Shown here: positions 48,001 through 57,940 of the stretch, one piece after another
Layout: the number at the start of each line of letters is the position of its first letter
Position numbering within the stretch: position 1 is the first letter of the stretch
Made by a program: the position numbers and the translations under genes
Notes under the pieces: generated by a model
Seen by the model: the letters and a program-made list of their open reading frames with translations, nothing else
Told to the model about the DNA's origin: nothing
Database searches by the model: none
Assembly: GCA_008828725.1 (NCBI GenBank)
Contig: MEHQ01002147.1
Coordinates: 143,367-207,366 of the forward strand
Source: Saccharina japonica
Taxonomy: Eukaryota; Sar; Phaeophyceae; Laminariales; Laminariaceae
Reading direction: 5' to 3'
Length of the DNA: 64,000 nucleotides

Positions 48001-50198
48001 CGGGGTTGAGCTTGTTCAACCACGCACAATGATCTAACCAGACCGCCAGCCTGGGTGATCGCCAAAAAAAAACGGTACCTGGTTGTCTAGCTCACGCAGT
48101 TGAGAGCATGTTTTACAGCGTGCGTCGCCAAGCGACCGCCACAACTATAATATAGGGGGGGGGGGGGTAGGGAGGTCTGCGGGGAAGCGCACTGCAATAC
48201 CGCCGTAACAGCTTCTATGACGAATATTTCGTTCGGGCAGGGTCGAGTCGCGATCGAATCGAAGTAGAGTATAGCCGTTTCTCGCACAACTATTCTCGGC
48301 TCCGCGAATCCCTGGGTCAGGTGGGCAGGAAAAACGTGCTGCAGCCGTCAGCAATATGAACCCTGTCACTACTGTAGTATACTGCAAATACCAGCGCACA
48401 CTAACTCCAAGTAGGTTATAGAAAAATGGGGTGCAGTCCTACACACTGTAAATGGGTGATCGCCCGGGGAGATATTGCCTACATATTTACCTGCCGTCAG
48501 TCAACCGCCTGGCTTCACGGAGCCCCTCGGCTATCATGAGCACTAAAGACGTCGTCCCGTCTCCAAAAGCTTTGCGCAGTGGAAAGGCAAGGCGTTGGGC
48601 ACGCGTGTCAAACGAGTGGGGGGTCAGGATGGGGCTTCATCATGCAGCGATGGCATTTTTGCCGAGCGTATCAAAGGAGTTGGGGGTCAGGACGGGGTTT
48701 CATCACGCAGCGATGGCGTTTTTGCAGCACTAGCCTGAAAGTCGGGTTCGATGCTGTGGACAACCATCCAGATCAGACGCACGACCTCACCCTTTTGGGG
48801 AACTACGTTCTCTGTATAGGGACTTTGTACGTAGCGACCTGACACTTGAGAAGTGCGGTCTTATCAATCGATCGTCTACTGCATACCTGGTACAGTATTC
48901 CGGGGTGGGCTATTGTAGTAAAACAGTAACCAGAACCCACGATGGCACCAAAAACCATGACTTCCTCTATGTTCACACACCACATTTGGTTCTGACTATT
49001 ACTATGCCAGTATGTCCCGAAATATAGGCACATTTTGGATTACATATTAATGTACAAACTATGAGTATATTTAGGGACGGAGTGGTACTATATTAGTACT
49101 ATGTTCCCCCGTAATAGGACGAGGGTGCAGCACCACAAGTATCGCCATGCTGCACGTGTGCCGTACTGTATATACACCTCCCTACGTTGCACTCCGGGCA
49201 CATCTATCTATCTCCTAACCCAGCAGCCTACGTATGTGTTTGAATACTATGAATTAGGCTGAATTCCTGTGGCCAATTCTGCTGTCGTCGTCCTTTCGTT
49301 GCGACGATTTTTCCTTCTCAAGTCCCTGAACGGTGTATGTTCGCGTGGCAGGTCGTCTTGCCTCGAGGGCTGAAGCTAACTTTCGGAGGCAATTACGTAC
49401 CGCTGTACCCTGTTGTCCTACTGCAAGGTATAATACAAACACGGGATATAGTACTGCTACGAGTACTGACTGTATGTACGTACTCGTACAGATAGTAGTA
49501 CGGGCAATTTTGCCTGTTATTTTTTTGCGTGTGCTTACCTTGCCCATATTTGTCAACGGAGCCCATAGCCAGACGAACAAGAGGACTGTTCGCAGTGTCT
49601 GCATGCGCCTTCAGCGTATGCCGTAGCACAGAGCGCCCGCTTCCTGTGACCACGACCTTGTTGAGAGTTCTGGGTGATCGAGGGGACGCGGGTATCATAT
49701 GAGTACGCGGATACCAAAAGGCGTTGTTGCTCGCAGATCTTAGAACCGCACCCGCGTTTACGGGAACAACGTACTTGGAATTAGTATAGGGTAGTTTTTT
49801 CAGTCGTGCAGCAGTCAGCAGTCAGCGCCTTTGTGCGGCGTAATTGTTGAAAGCGCACAGCGATCTTGGTACCTTACACTCTGTATCTCAAAGCCTACGC
49901 GAGCCATGACGCAGGTAGTAAAGCGTACATGGAAAAGCGTGCAGCAATCCCCTAGATAGACAAGCAGGCGCTGTGTAGCTAAGAGAGCATCAGCCGTTGC
50001 GCTCCAAGGGCGCGAGGAACAAGTACGAGCAGCGCTGAAAAAATGCGGCGAGATTATTTTCGAGGAGGAAAGAGGAAGCCATCTCACATCTCACCTCGTG
50101 ACGAGAAGATACTGCTTGCACAGTGGCCCGACGCAAGGGCGAAGAATCGTGGAAAGGCCAGCTAGATCGTCAGAGAGCACTATGGGAACTTGTTCCAT
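42093..50198 (-). CDS. Divergent group II chaperonin, BBS10-like
   Basis: Minus-strand exons: 50198-50095, 50034-49873, 47478-46923, 46661-46449, 44008-43821, 43379-42093 (stop TAG). The start ATG at 50198 places CVGP after 21 residues, as in BBS10. The last two exons carry the clearest chaperonin signatures. These are an apical-type GIAGLQLVETQDADYLAQRFG, then PVVAGGGASELCLSLLFRELA (equatorial GGG.xE motif, about 42840-42870), VIPRILLENS, and a terminal HPLAVKYGILAALLDAMITALRVGGVV. The usual ATP motif GDGTT appears only as GDCCT, so ATP hydrolysis is doubtful, as proposed for BBS chaperonins. BBS6/10/12 form a complex with CCT that assembles the BBSome for cilia; brown-algal zoids are flagellated. 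A short exon is probably missing between 46449 and 44008 (phases 0 and 1 do not meet). Exon 50034-49873 is the weakest. BBS12 or MKKS remain possible. Confidence 0.65.
43424..43566 (-). mobile_element. LINE 3'-end fragment, minus orientation, in a chaperonin-like intron
   Basis: Reverse complement reads 'atgttggagatgtctccatt', 'ggagtaggaacggtgctccg' and 'gtttcgaaagggacgcgtgg', then a C-run, matching the LINE end at 34230-34352. On the coding strand the C-run falls about 45 bases upstream of the acceptor at 43379. The fragment happens to be open in the same frame as the final exon, giving a false N-terminal extension. Confidence 0.78.
44122..44358 (+). repeat. Copy E of the C-run-ended repeat family (truncated)
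   Basis: Shares 'acctcacggcgcttcgcgct', 'gagggtctatggtcatacga' and the C-rich end with copy D. It lies in the chaperonin-like intron 44009-46448, antisense to that gene. Confidence 0.72.
44758..44817 (+). repeat. (GTACTATTA)n minisatellite
   Basis: About six 9-base units with one variant (gtactattaatactatta), inside the same chaperonin-like intron. Confidence 0.75.
44904..45078 (+). repeat. Minisatellite of about 43-base units, four copies
   Basis: Units share 'aaaacaaataatggcattcc' and 'aacgaata(g/c)tatcgtat'. They lie in the chaperonin-like intron, next to the 9-base array. Confidence 0.7.
47653..48173 (-). repeat. Copy C of the C-run-ended repeat family (near full length)
   Basis: About 520 bases bounded by long G-runs on plus (47656-47674 and 48157-48168). 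It aligns with copy B throughout. It lies in the chaperonin-like intron 47479-49872, sense to that gene; its C-run end is about 175 bases upstream of the acceptor at 47478. Confidence 0.78.
48605..48726 (+). repeat. Tandem duplication, two units of about 61 bases
   Basis: Both units contain 'gggggtcagga(t/c)ggggtttcatca' and 'gcagcgatggc(a/g)tttttg'. Intronic, chaperonin-like gene. Confidence 0.65.
49080..49115. mobile_element. Solo MITE end (copy 3, partial)
   Basis: 'tactatgttcccccgtaat' matches the right end of the MITE at 26174-26293; the other end is not found nearby. Intronic, chaperonin-like gene. Confidence 0.5.
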
Positions 50199-52291
50199 GG
50201 ATGCTCGAAGGAGATCCGGCGTGCTTGATGTTGTTTGAGGTGCCACTGCTGCTGTAATTGCGAGTTGCGCCACAATCTCGGCTTGCAGTGCTCAAGAGCT
50301 CAAGAGAGGCAAAATAAGCGACTCGTTTTCTACACAGCTCGCTCGTGGCCTCATTCCCGCAGTGGCCGCCCAACTTGCAAGTCTGTTGGACAAGTCACGC
50401 TGTCTGTGGCTTCCTTGTTGGATGTTGAACAACCTCTTCAAGTGGACGTCGCGCTATGTGTGAGGTTGTCCACAGCAGCAGCATTGTTGCATCAGGAGCC
50501 GAGAATAAATCCAACACCGGAACCAGACACGACGGGATAGAGGTCAAACCCGTTCCAGGATTAGAAACACGCAGAATGGGTTTAGTGTGCAGCGCCAATG
50601 AATGGCATTGGCCTGCTTTCTCTAGAAGTTCCATTTTAACGTTGAATGGTGGTATCATACGAGTGTACGCTGCTGCTAGCTGTTGTTGTGACCACGTACG
50701 TGTACAGCAATATATACAGCGCTCACCGCTCAACGGCACGCGATAATATCAGCTTGCTTGCACAACTTGCTGTATATACCAGAACTATTTCTTCAAGCAG
50801 CTTGTATCGATCTCTCCGCAATGCACCATTGAAACTTACTATTATATTTGGATTTACAAGTTACCAGGTATGATACTGCTTCTATATGTACAACTCGAGG
50901 TTTGGAGGCATGCATTCGGAAGAAGATAATCGATGTATCTGTCTTAGTGGGCACATCTTAAGATACGACCGCGTTGGATATATTGGCTGGTACGCGATTG
51001 GAAGGCGTTCTGCCATATGGCTGGATATTTGTGAATTATTCGCGACGTGTGTTGGCTTTTCCAAAACGTGCATAATGACGCGCAGAAAATATTCTTTGGA
51101 GGATAATATAATACAACGATATGTTACGAGTGATTGCAGCACGTAAGCCACTCCACGTCGCGTTCTCGTCTGGTTATCATATAGCATCAGCCAGGTGCCC
51201 TTGAACTAAATCGTAATGCACTACCTCCAATCCTGGCACTCCATCCACTCTCAGCTACGTACACGTAATCCCTTTATGCTGTACCCTGGTAATCATTTGT
51301 ACTTTCCAGCTCAACTCGTGGGAGGTTTTATCCTCAGCGGCCTTCTGCACAAGCCGTTGTCACAGGTGTCTTTCCTTCCCCCTCCCCCCTGGTAGCTGCC
51401 TTCATTTCTGTACGTAGCGCATACCAGCTAAGGTTCAGCATCCCCAGTGCGCGTCGATGTTTTCATCGAATTTGGTTAAAGCATGCCTTGATTATAGACT
51501 TACTGTACTTACATTTGTCCTCGTTTTTTTTAACTTGATCACAAGCACCTGCTGCGCTCTCAGAGAGTCTTGTTGTTGTTGTCTTCACATTAAACTCGTT
51601 TCAGTTGCTAATCCCTGTAGTCTAATCTAGCAAGATCACAGCCCGTGGTCACAAAAGTGCTAGAGCCATCAGAGAATCCTAAAGAACACGCACACTTAGT
51701 AGGGAAAGGATAATACACAAGCCCGAAGAGGTACACCTAAAATCCCTACATCATGTTATGCGTGTTCAAAACCGAACTACACGCCAGCAATCTCCTTTCG
51801 ACTACAGCAGCATCGCCCCCCAACCCCCCCCCCTCCCACTACCACTGAATTTGCCGACTACCCGGTACAGCGTAACTACTGTCTGAAGTGCTGTCTGTAC
51901 AAAAACACACGGTATTCGTGGGAACAAGATAGAACATGCAGCTGCTGTCTGAAGTGCTGCCAGAATGACAGTCCGCGGGCACACAGTGAAAAAGAACAGC
52001 CAACCAAAGCCATCACGTCAATTGACAATTACCCGAATCTATCCTGAACGTCTTGTTAGGCACAGCATTATAAACATCGACACTGATTAGGAATCGTTCC
52101 ACATTAAAGGGGTCTTCCACGATGCAGGCACACAATTAAGGCACCCGGGGTATCCGCGCCATATCTGCCGCGTCTCTCTACAAAACCAGTGACGTCATTC
52201 ACACAGACCCAACAACAATATTCAGGGGAAAAACGAAATATTTATCAACAAAAATAATGTTTGTCCGTTCGCCACGGGTCGATGTCGTCCG

Positions 52292-52722
52292 TGCTCCGGA
52301 TCACTGCTCCGCGCTGCTGTGCTGCTGCTCCAGCGCGCTGCTGTGCTGCTGCTCCGGCGCGCCGCTCCGGTGCCGCTTGGCCAGTCCTAGCACGACCACA
52401 TTCGACCCGCTCCGTCCGTACACGCTCTCGTTGCTATCCTTCCCGGTCGGCTCCTCGCTTTCTCCCTCGTTGCACTCAGGGTGCTTGGTCTGGAAAAAAA
52501 ACTTCTCGCGCTAAACGGGTCAACCAGCCCAGTCTTCAGCTCGTCGCCACACGCCCCCTCCTCCTTTGATGGCGAAGCCAGGTTACTGAGACAGTACAGC
52601 TCCCTCTAGTAAACACACCTAGGGCCGTGTACGTAGTGTCCGTCCACCTTTCTGATGGCGTCTGCCTCCGCAGAGTCTACGACAAGTAATTCGCGCTTCT
52701 ACGATCCTTGCTTTCCCGAAGT
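52292..52722 (-). pseudogene. Degenerate coding-like stretch, unidentified
   Basis: On minus, one frame reads KRELLVVDSAEADAIRKVDG and on to CVY, then TAG, then RELYCLSNLASPSKEEGACG in the same frame. After an 8-base T-run the frame shifts by one and continues FFFQTKHPECNEGESEEP and on to SAEQ stop. The residue content looks coding (no low-complexity bias until the final Gln/Ser repeats), but an in-frame stop and a frameshift are needed to read it through. I do not recognise the family. It could be a decayed gene, or small exons of one. Confidence 0.35.
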
Positions 52723-53673
52723 TCTTGGCTTTCTTTGCTTTCTTCTACACACACTAATTTCAATATAAACATTTTTCACACTAATTTCAAGATATTCCCT
52801 TCAACACTAAAATCAAGATATATGTTCTCAAAGAGTCCAAAAAAAGTGAAAAAAAATGGATCTCCAGAACCTTGGTCATGACAAAAAAATACCTTAAACT
52901 GGGTGAGTTAGCCGATTTCTTACACAAATTTCAAGATTAAAGCTCCGAAAAACAAAAATCGGGGAGAAAAATGAGTTTTTTTTTTGGTCCGATACAAGGG
53001 CTTCGCATAGGTGTCGGCATAGTGCTACCAGGGCTCCGAATCGATACCGGCATTTGCATTTTGTCCGCTATACCGGCCCCGCTCTGGCATATCGCTCGAC
53101 GTACTGCTGTGCTGCTGTAGCACATGTTGGATGTGTGGGTGGGTGAATGGGTGGTTAGGTGTGTGGGTGGGTGGGTGTTTTTTGTTGTTGCTGTAGTTAG
53201 TTGTCGATCAGTTGTTTGTCACACCTATACTACTACTGTTGTTGTACTACAGTAGCACACATAGTCACGGATAGCTAGTCACGGGAAAGGCATAAATCAC
53301 ACCCACGGCAGGCAGCGCAGCGCCGTGCTGTGAGCCGTGTTGCTGTGGTTTCTCTTCCTTTCGAATATAGAGCTTTATTGTCCTGGAGCATGGAGCTCTA
53401 TCTATCTACTATGCATTTGCAAGTCGCCTGTACTTTTTTTTTTACTCTTTGTGGTGTACGACTGCTGCTGTCGTGTCGTAGGTGCTTTGCCACATGCCAC
53501 ATACCAGTACTCCTGCAGTACGATACAGAGCGGTAGGCAGGTACTGCACGTTCAGGTGTACGTACTGTACGTACAACAGTACGTATTTCGCTGCATTGCA
53601 CCATGAATCTCTTGGCATTTTCAAGTCGGTCCTTGCGCCACATCGTGGACCTCTTCTGCCCCTTTCCTTGCAC

Positions 53674-53922
53674 GAGCGTAGCGGACGGCGTCAGCCGCCC
53701 TCGGAGTTAAGCTTTGCTTTCTTCGCGATCTTTTTTCGTGTTGGAAGATAGATATTCACTGTATGTCCTGTATTTGCCGACATAAAGATGGAGCTCTTGG
53801 CATTATCAAGTCGCCAATTGCAGCTAATTTATGTTCCTCTTTTACCCTTTCACATTATTTGGTTCTATTTTTCCTTCCGCGAGCGTAGCGGGCGGCGTTA
53901 GCCGCCCGCGCAGCGGAGCCTT
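53674..53922 (+). repeat. Two copies of a GC-rich hairpin unit
   Basis: The unit 'gagcgtagcgg(a/g)cggcgt(c/t)agccgccc' occurs at 53675 and 53881. In the second copy GCGGGCGGC (53888-53896) and GCCGCCCGC (53901-53909) form a perfect 9-bp stem with loop GTTA. Each copy is preceded by 'cttggcatt(t/a)tcaagtcg' (53612 and 53798). Confidence 0.65.
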
Positions 53923-53970
53923 GTATGTCTTACTCTTATCCCCCGACTGGATTCCCTTCGCCTAGGGAAT

Positions 53971-56650
53971 TCATCCCTCCGGTTCCAGGTCGGGACGTGC
54001 TGGCGAACAAGAGATGCTGGGGTAACAACCCTCTCCGTATGAAAGCGCGAAAGAGTGCAACAATTTCCGGTCGCCTGTTGACAGCCTCTCAAGCGTCGGA
54101 TACCGTACAGTGAGGAGACTGGTAGGGCCAAGAGGGCCCTCAAGCTCGATCGTCGCCTCCGGCGGGTTCTTCTCCCTCTCTACTCCCACTGAAGCATCTC
54201 CACAGCCCAACGGCGCCCAATCGACTGGCTCGGGAGAAAAAGCAACCGGTCGCTCGAAGCAGAGGGAGGGGAGGCCTTCGCCTCCGCTGAGGTTCGCGGC
54301 AATATCTACCGGAAGCCGTGCCATTCCCGAGGGTTTGTGGGACAACCACACGTTCACGAGGAGGGTCACTCGCATTCGTCCTCGTCGCCGCTGGAGATCG
54401 AATGACGGGTAAAAACGGATAGCACAGGCGGGGCGAAAGAGGGGGGCGGGTGGGGAGCGTTGGACGGGGAACGGGGATCTGGCCAGATACTTTTTTGTTT
54501 CTTGTCTTTTCGGAGCATATTGCTCCCTAAAGTCGGCATCTGGCCGTACAGTGTTTGCAGGCGGGCGGCTCCAAAACCTTCAGCTATTAACAAAGTACTG
54601 ATATGAGAGTTGAGTTTACATCGGCGGGTGGTGGTGTGCTTCTTTGATCGTATTCGCGCACAGGTGTTCGCTACGGCTTCGGGCCACCAACGCCAGTCAG
54701 GCAATACACCACTGTTACATGTTACGATATCCAAACACACTGAAGACGTTGACACACGACCTCCCCGTGTTCACCTCTCTCGCTGGCTCAGGACCCGTCT
54801 CGCCAGCGAAACGCGGACAAGCCTTGTCGCAAAAGGAAGGCACGGGTGAAGAGCCACTTCTGATGTCGCCTCCTTCAAGCCGATTTACGGACCGCTGGTA
54901 GTCCATTTCTCTCGGGCGATTTTCTCTCTGCATGGGCTCTGGCACCCCATGTAGGAAACTACCATCAAATGCAAGGTGCTTGAACAGCGCGGGATAACTC
55001 AGAAAGGCCTGGTCGCAGCCTCCTTCTCTCGCCGTCGCCCTGGCTGTCGACCCTGTTGCGCCTGTTGCGCATAACTGGCAAGGGGGAGCGGCAATTGGGC
55101 GGTGGGTATGCCGAGGTCGATATGGCATGGGTAACGGTTTCAATCTCCCCACGCTTGGCCGCGTCACCACCGACCAAGGCAAAAAAACAGTAAGCTACCA
55201 TAATAGTAGTACTTAAGTATATCACCAAACGCGACCAATCGCGCATATTGCGATTCGTGAGGAAACTCAAGGTTTCGCGTGCGTTGCCATCCGCTGCAAC
55301 ACACGAAGCACAAATAGACCCTCTACTGACGGATTGGCGATAGATAATATCTCAGGTAATTACGGCAAAAGTATTTTTTGGCAAAAGCTTATCGGTATGA
55401 TGCAGCCCGCCATGCCGAGACGACCGATGGAGTCTGCAAGTACTGGAGGGAAAGACCAAAATACTAAACAACTCGGGCAGGTTCCTATGGTTGTCAGTTC
55501 CACCGACCTAGTGAACGGCAGGTCGAACAACACTAACACGAGACACATTGTATGTCACCATGCCGAACTACGCGCGGTAGACAGTGGACATACACATCCT
55601 TGTCTGCAGGGCCCATTGCACGCTAGGACTACGTACTTGCAACGTTTTGGCGTGTTGCTGTCTATATTCAACGCCGCGAACATCGGCAACAGCTGGTCGT
55701 ACAGCTGCACTACCCTTTTTCATGCCTGCATCCACAGACTACATAGCACAAAAACGAGTGATGGGTGTGAACCGTTTAACAGCGGATGGCCCCAACGGCC
55801 CCCGGCACATGCAGCAGTGGAAACCTGCAAAAATCAAACGCGCCTTCTTACCCGCGCCTGTCTCGTATACCGTATACAATACGCTGTTAATGCAACTATC
55901 GCGCGTCAAAGTTCGAAACACGTGTCAAGTAAAATGTATTCACGCCAGAACTTGAATTACACGCCCTAATGCCGGTGTAGGTGAAGTCCAAACCCATCAA
56001 CGAAGCCATCGCTTACCTCAAGCACAGCCGTTGGCGCTCCAAAGTCGGTCAAGTACGTCACCGTAGAAATCGCCGGGCAGACAACCACCCCCTTCTCCTC
56101 CATTAGCTTCTCGTCCTTATCCCAGTGAAACGGCATGCCCAGGTGCGAGTGGTGGCCTTCTTCTCTTACCTGGACCCACCACTCAGCGCCGGATTCTGCG
56201 TCCGAGTTGTCTGTTTCAGGAAAACTGCCCTGTCTGTCGTTGTTCAGTGTACCGCCACGTGGTAAACCACAAGCACTACTGTTTCCTCTGCATCGTTTCT
56301 TTCCGGCCAAGCTTGCAGGTGCGTGCTTGATGCCATCGCTGCTTTCCGGAGAAAGATGCGAGCGGGGCGTGGCATCCGATGAGAGGTGCTGGTCTGGATG
56401 GCAACGTTGCTGAGGAATGTCTTTGGTGTGGAAGTCGAAAATTGACTTGACCAACTTTTCGAGGAGTGTCGTTGGCTTGGCGCCTGCGGGCAGCCAGAAG
56501 GTCTCCGCCTGAGAAGCAAGTATTTTGGCAATACGCACGTGCAGCATTACGGTGATGTCAGTAGGCTCCAACCTTGGGAGTGAGCAGTCGCTACAATCCT
56601 CGGGGACTTTTCGTGGCACCAGCAGTGTACCACAAGCTGGACTGCTTGCT
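53971..56650 (-). CDS. Conserved protein with HxD...H pattern, possible 2OG-Fe(II) oxygenase fold
   Basis: Predicted minus-strand exons: about 56650-56017, 55074-54775, 54390-53971 (stop TGA); the last two are multiples of three and in phase. Exon 1 ends with EWWVQVREEG, MPFHWDKDE and VTYLTDFGAPTAVLE. Exon 2 has SYPALFKHLAFDGSFLHGVPE. Exon 3 has RVTLLVNVWLSHKPSGMARLP. HxD in HWDKDE, the later LHG histidine and the basic/Asn strand fit the metal and co-substrate layout of double-stranded beta-helix oxygenases; that is an inference. I recall the same motif set in proteins of unknown function from other protists but have no name for it. The first in-frame ATG of exon 1 is at 56547, but open coding-like sequence continues upstream without an ATG, so a 5' exon is likely. 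The exon-2 donor (54775) is one of two in-phase choices. Confidence 0.58.
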
Positions 56651-57940
56651 AGAGTAGACTGTCGTTTGACATCACGAAATTGCTTTGCGAAAAGAGCTGC
56701 ATGATAGTATACGTATCACATGTTACGTCTTGTTGGTGTTGCCTGGTTTATGACGGTCGAGATTGCCGAAGCCGGCATCTTGCAATGCAGAGTTTCACGG
56801 GGTCACAGGCTTGACCACAGCAAGCATCAGACAACAGCGGGAGTACAACTGCATCGTGTTTGATCTGGAGTACCGTTTTTTGTTCTCTCTTTCGCGCACC
56901 TGGATTGCTAGCAGGGTAAGTCGTGTCCGTCGTATTTGGCATTGCATTGTCTGCTCTGCTTACTGCATTGCAAGGTAGTACGAGTATCTCTGCTGTGTCG
57001 TGGTTTTGCGACCACAGAACTTGTATCTCTCTAGAGGATGAAGAATCGGCACGGACACTGGGCGTGCTGGATGTCGACGGGTAGAAATGACGGGGAACAC
57101 ACACACCGGAAGACCCGGGTGTGCAATACTCGTATAATCTCACTCTAGGTCACCGCTGTACGCGGGGCGCACTCCGTTCAAGCTTTGGTGCAAGTCAACG
57201 CCCGAGCAAGCTCAAAAACGGATACATCGAAATATCATCATAGACATAAAGCTAAGGCGGCAGCGGAAGCGTGTTGTCACGCTGTCACAGACGATAGATA
57301 AACCAAAATTCTGAGAGCTGCTTGCTGCTGCATCAACAGCAGCAGTGGATTGGGGCGGTGTACAGCAGTACAATATACGTTTAGTGTTGAAGCAACCAAG
57401 GGAGTTCTACACCAGGCAACTGACGCTCATGCACAACGGATGAAAGCCACGGAAAATGTCGAACATACGCACATCATAAGGATACACGAGCTCAGCATCC
57501 CGCCGAAGTGCTTCTTCGAAATGACCGGCGCCGTGCTTTCCAGAGTCTCCAACAAACTGATCATCCAGCAATCGTTCGTAGCAACACGTTTCGAACGCCT
57601 TTTTAGGTTTTACAAGATTTTTCGCCTCACCGCGTGTATTGAGTGCAACGCGTGCACTACGTTCGCTCATGGCTGTCGAAGCAAAGGAGGACGCTGGGGA
57701 TTTTTCCCCATGCGCATGGCTGGTTGCGCTGGTCCTGGCTGCACGCGTCTGCAGTGGGTCGGTCCACTGCGTGTCCATTTCAAAAAATGATCTTGTCAAA
57801 CCTATCCCGTTTCCCGTTTGCACAGACCTGTGCAAGGTGTGGAACTCCCTGGTATTCTCCCGGATACCCACCGATAGACAGACGTGCGCAAGGTGTCTTC
57901 TCTACTGCTGTGTAAAACGCGCGAGCAGGAAACCACCACG
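56651..57940. promoter_or_regulatory. Divergent region between the HxD-family and zinc-ribbon genes
   Basis: About 1.3 kb between 5' ends on opposite strands. A 155-codon open frame on minus (57871-57407, with an ATG at about 57782) could be a 5' exon of the HxD gene, but I see no family motif in it. Nothing else is recognised. Confidence 0.35.

Larger units (their letters stand above)
50199..53970. other. Intergenic region between the chaperonin-like and HxD-family genes
   Basis: About 3.8 kb. It must hold the 5' region of the chaperonin-like gene and the 3' UTR of the next. It contains a coding-like but broken stretch (52292-52722, minus), short 'cactaatttcaa' direct repeats (52750-52935), a gtgggt-rich tract (53130-53180), and two copies of a GC-rich hairpin unit (53674 and 53882). 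No complete gene is seen. Confidence 0.45.

Noticed and set aside
55334..55969. 211-codon open frame on plus
   Set aside because: It lies wholly in an intron of the HxD gene on the other strand; composition is not coding-like, and there is no motif or splice context.
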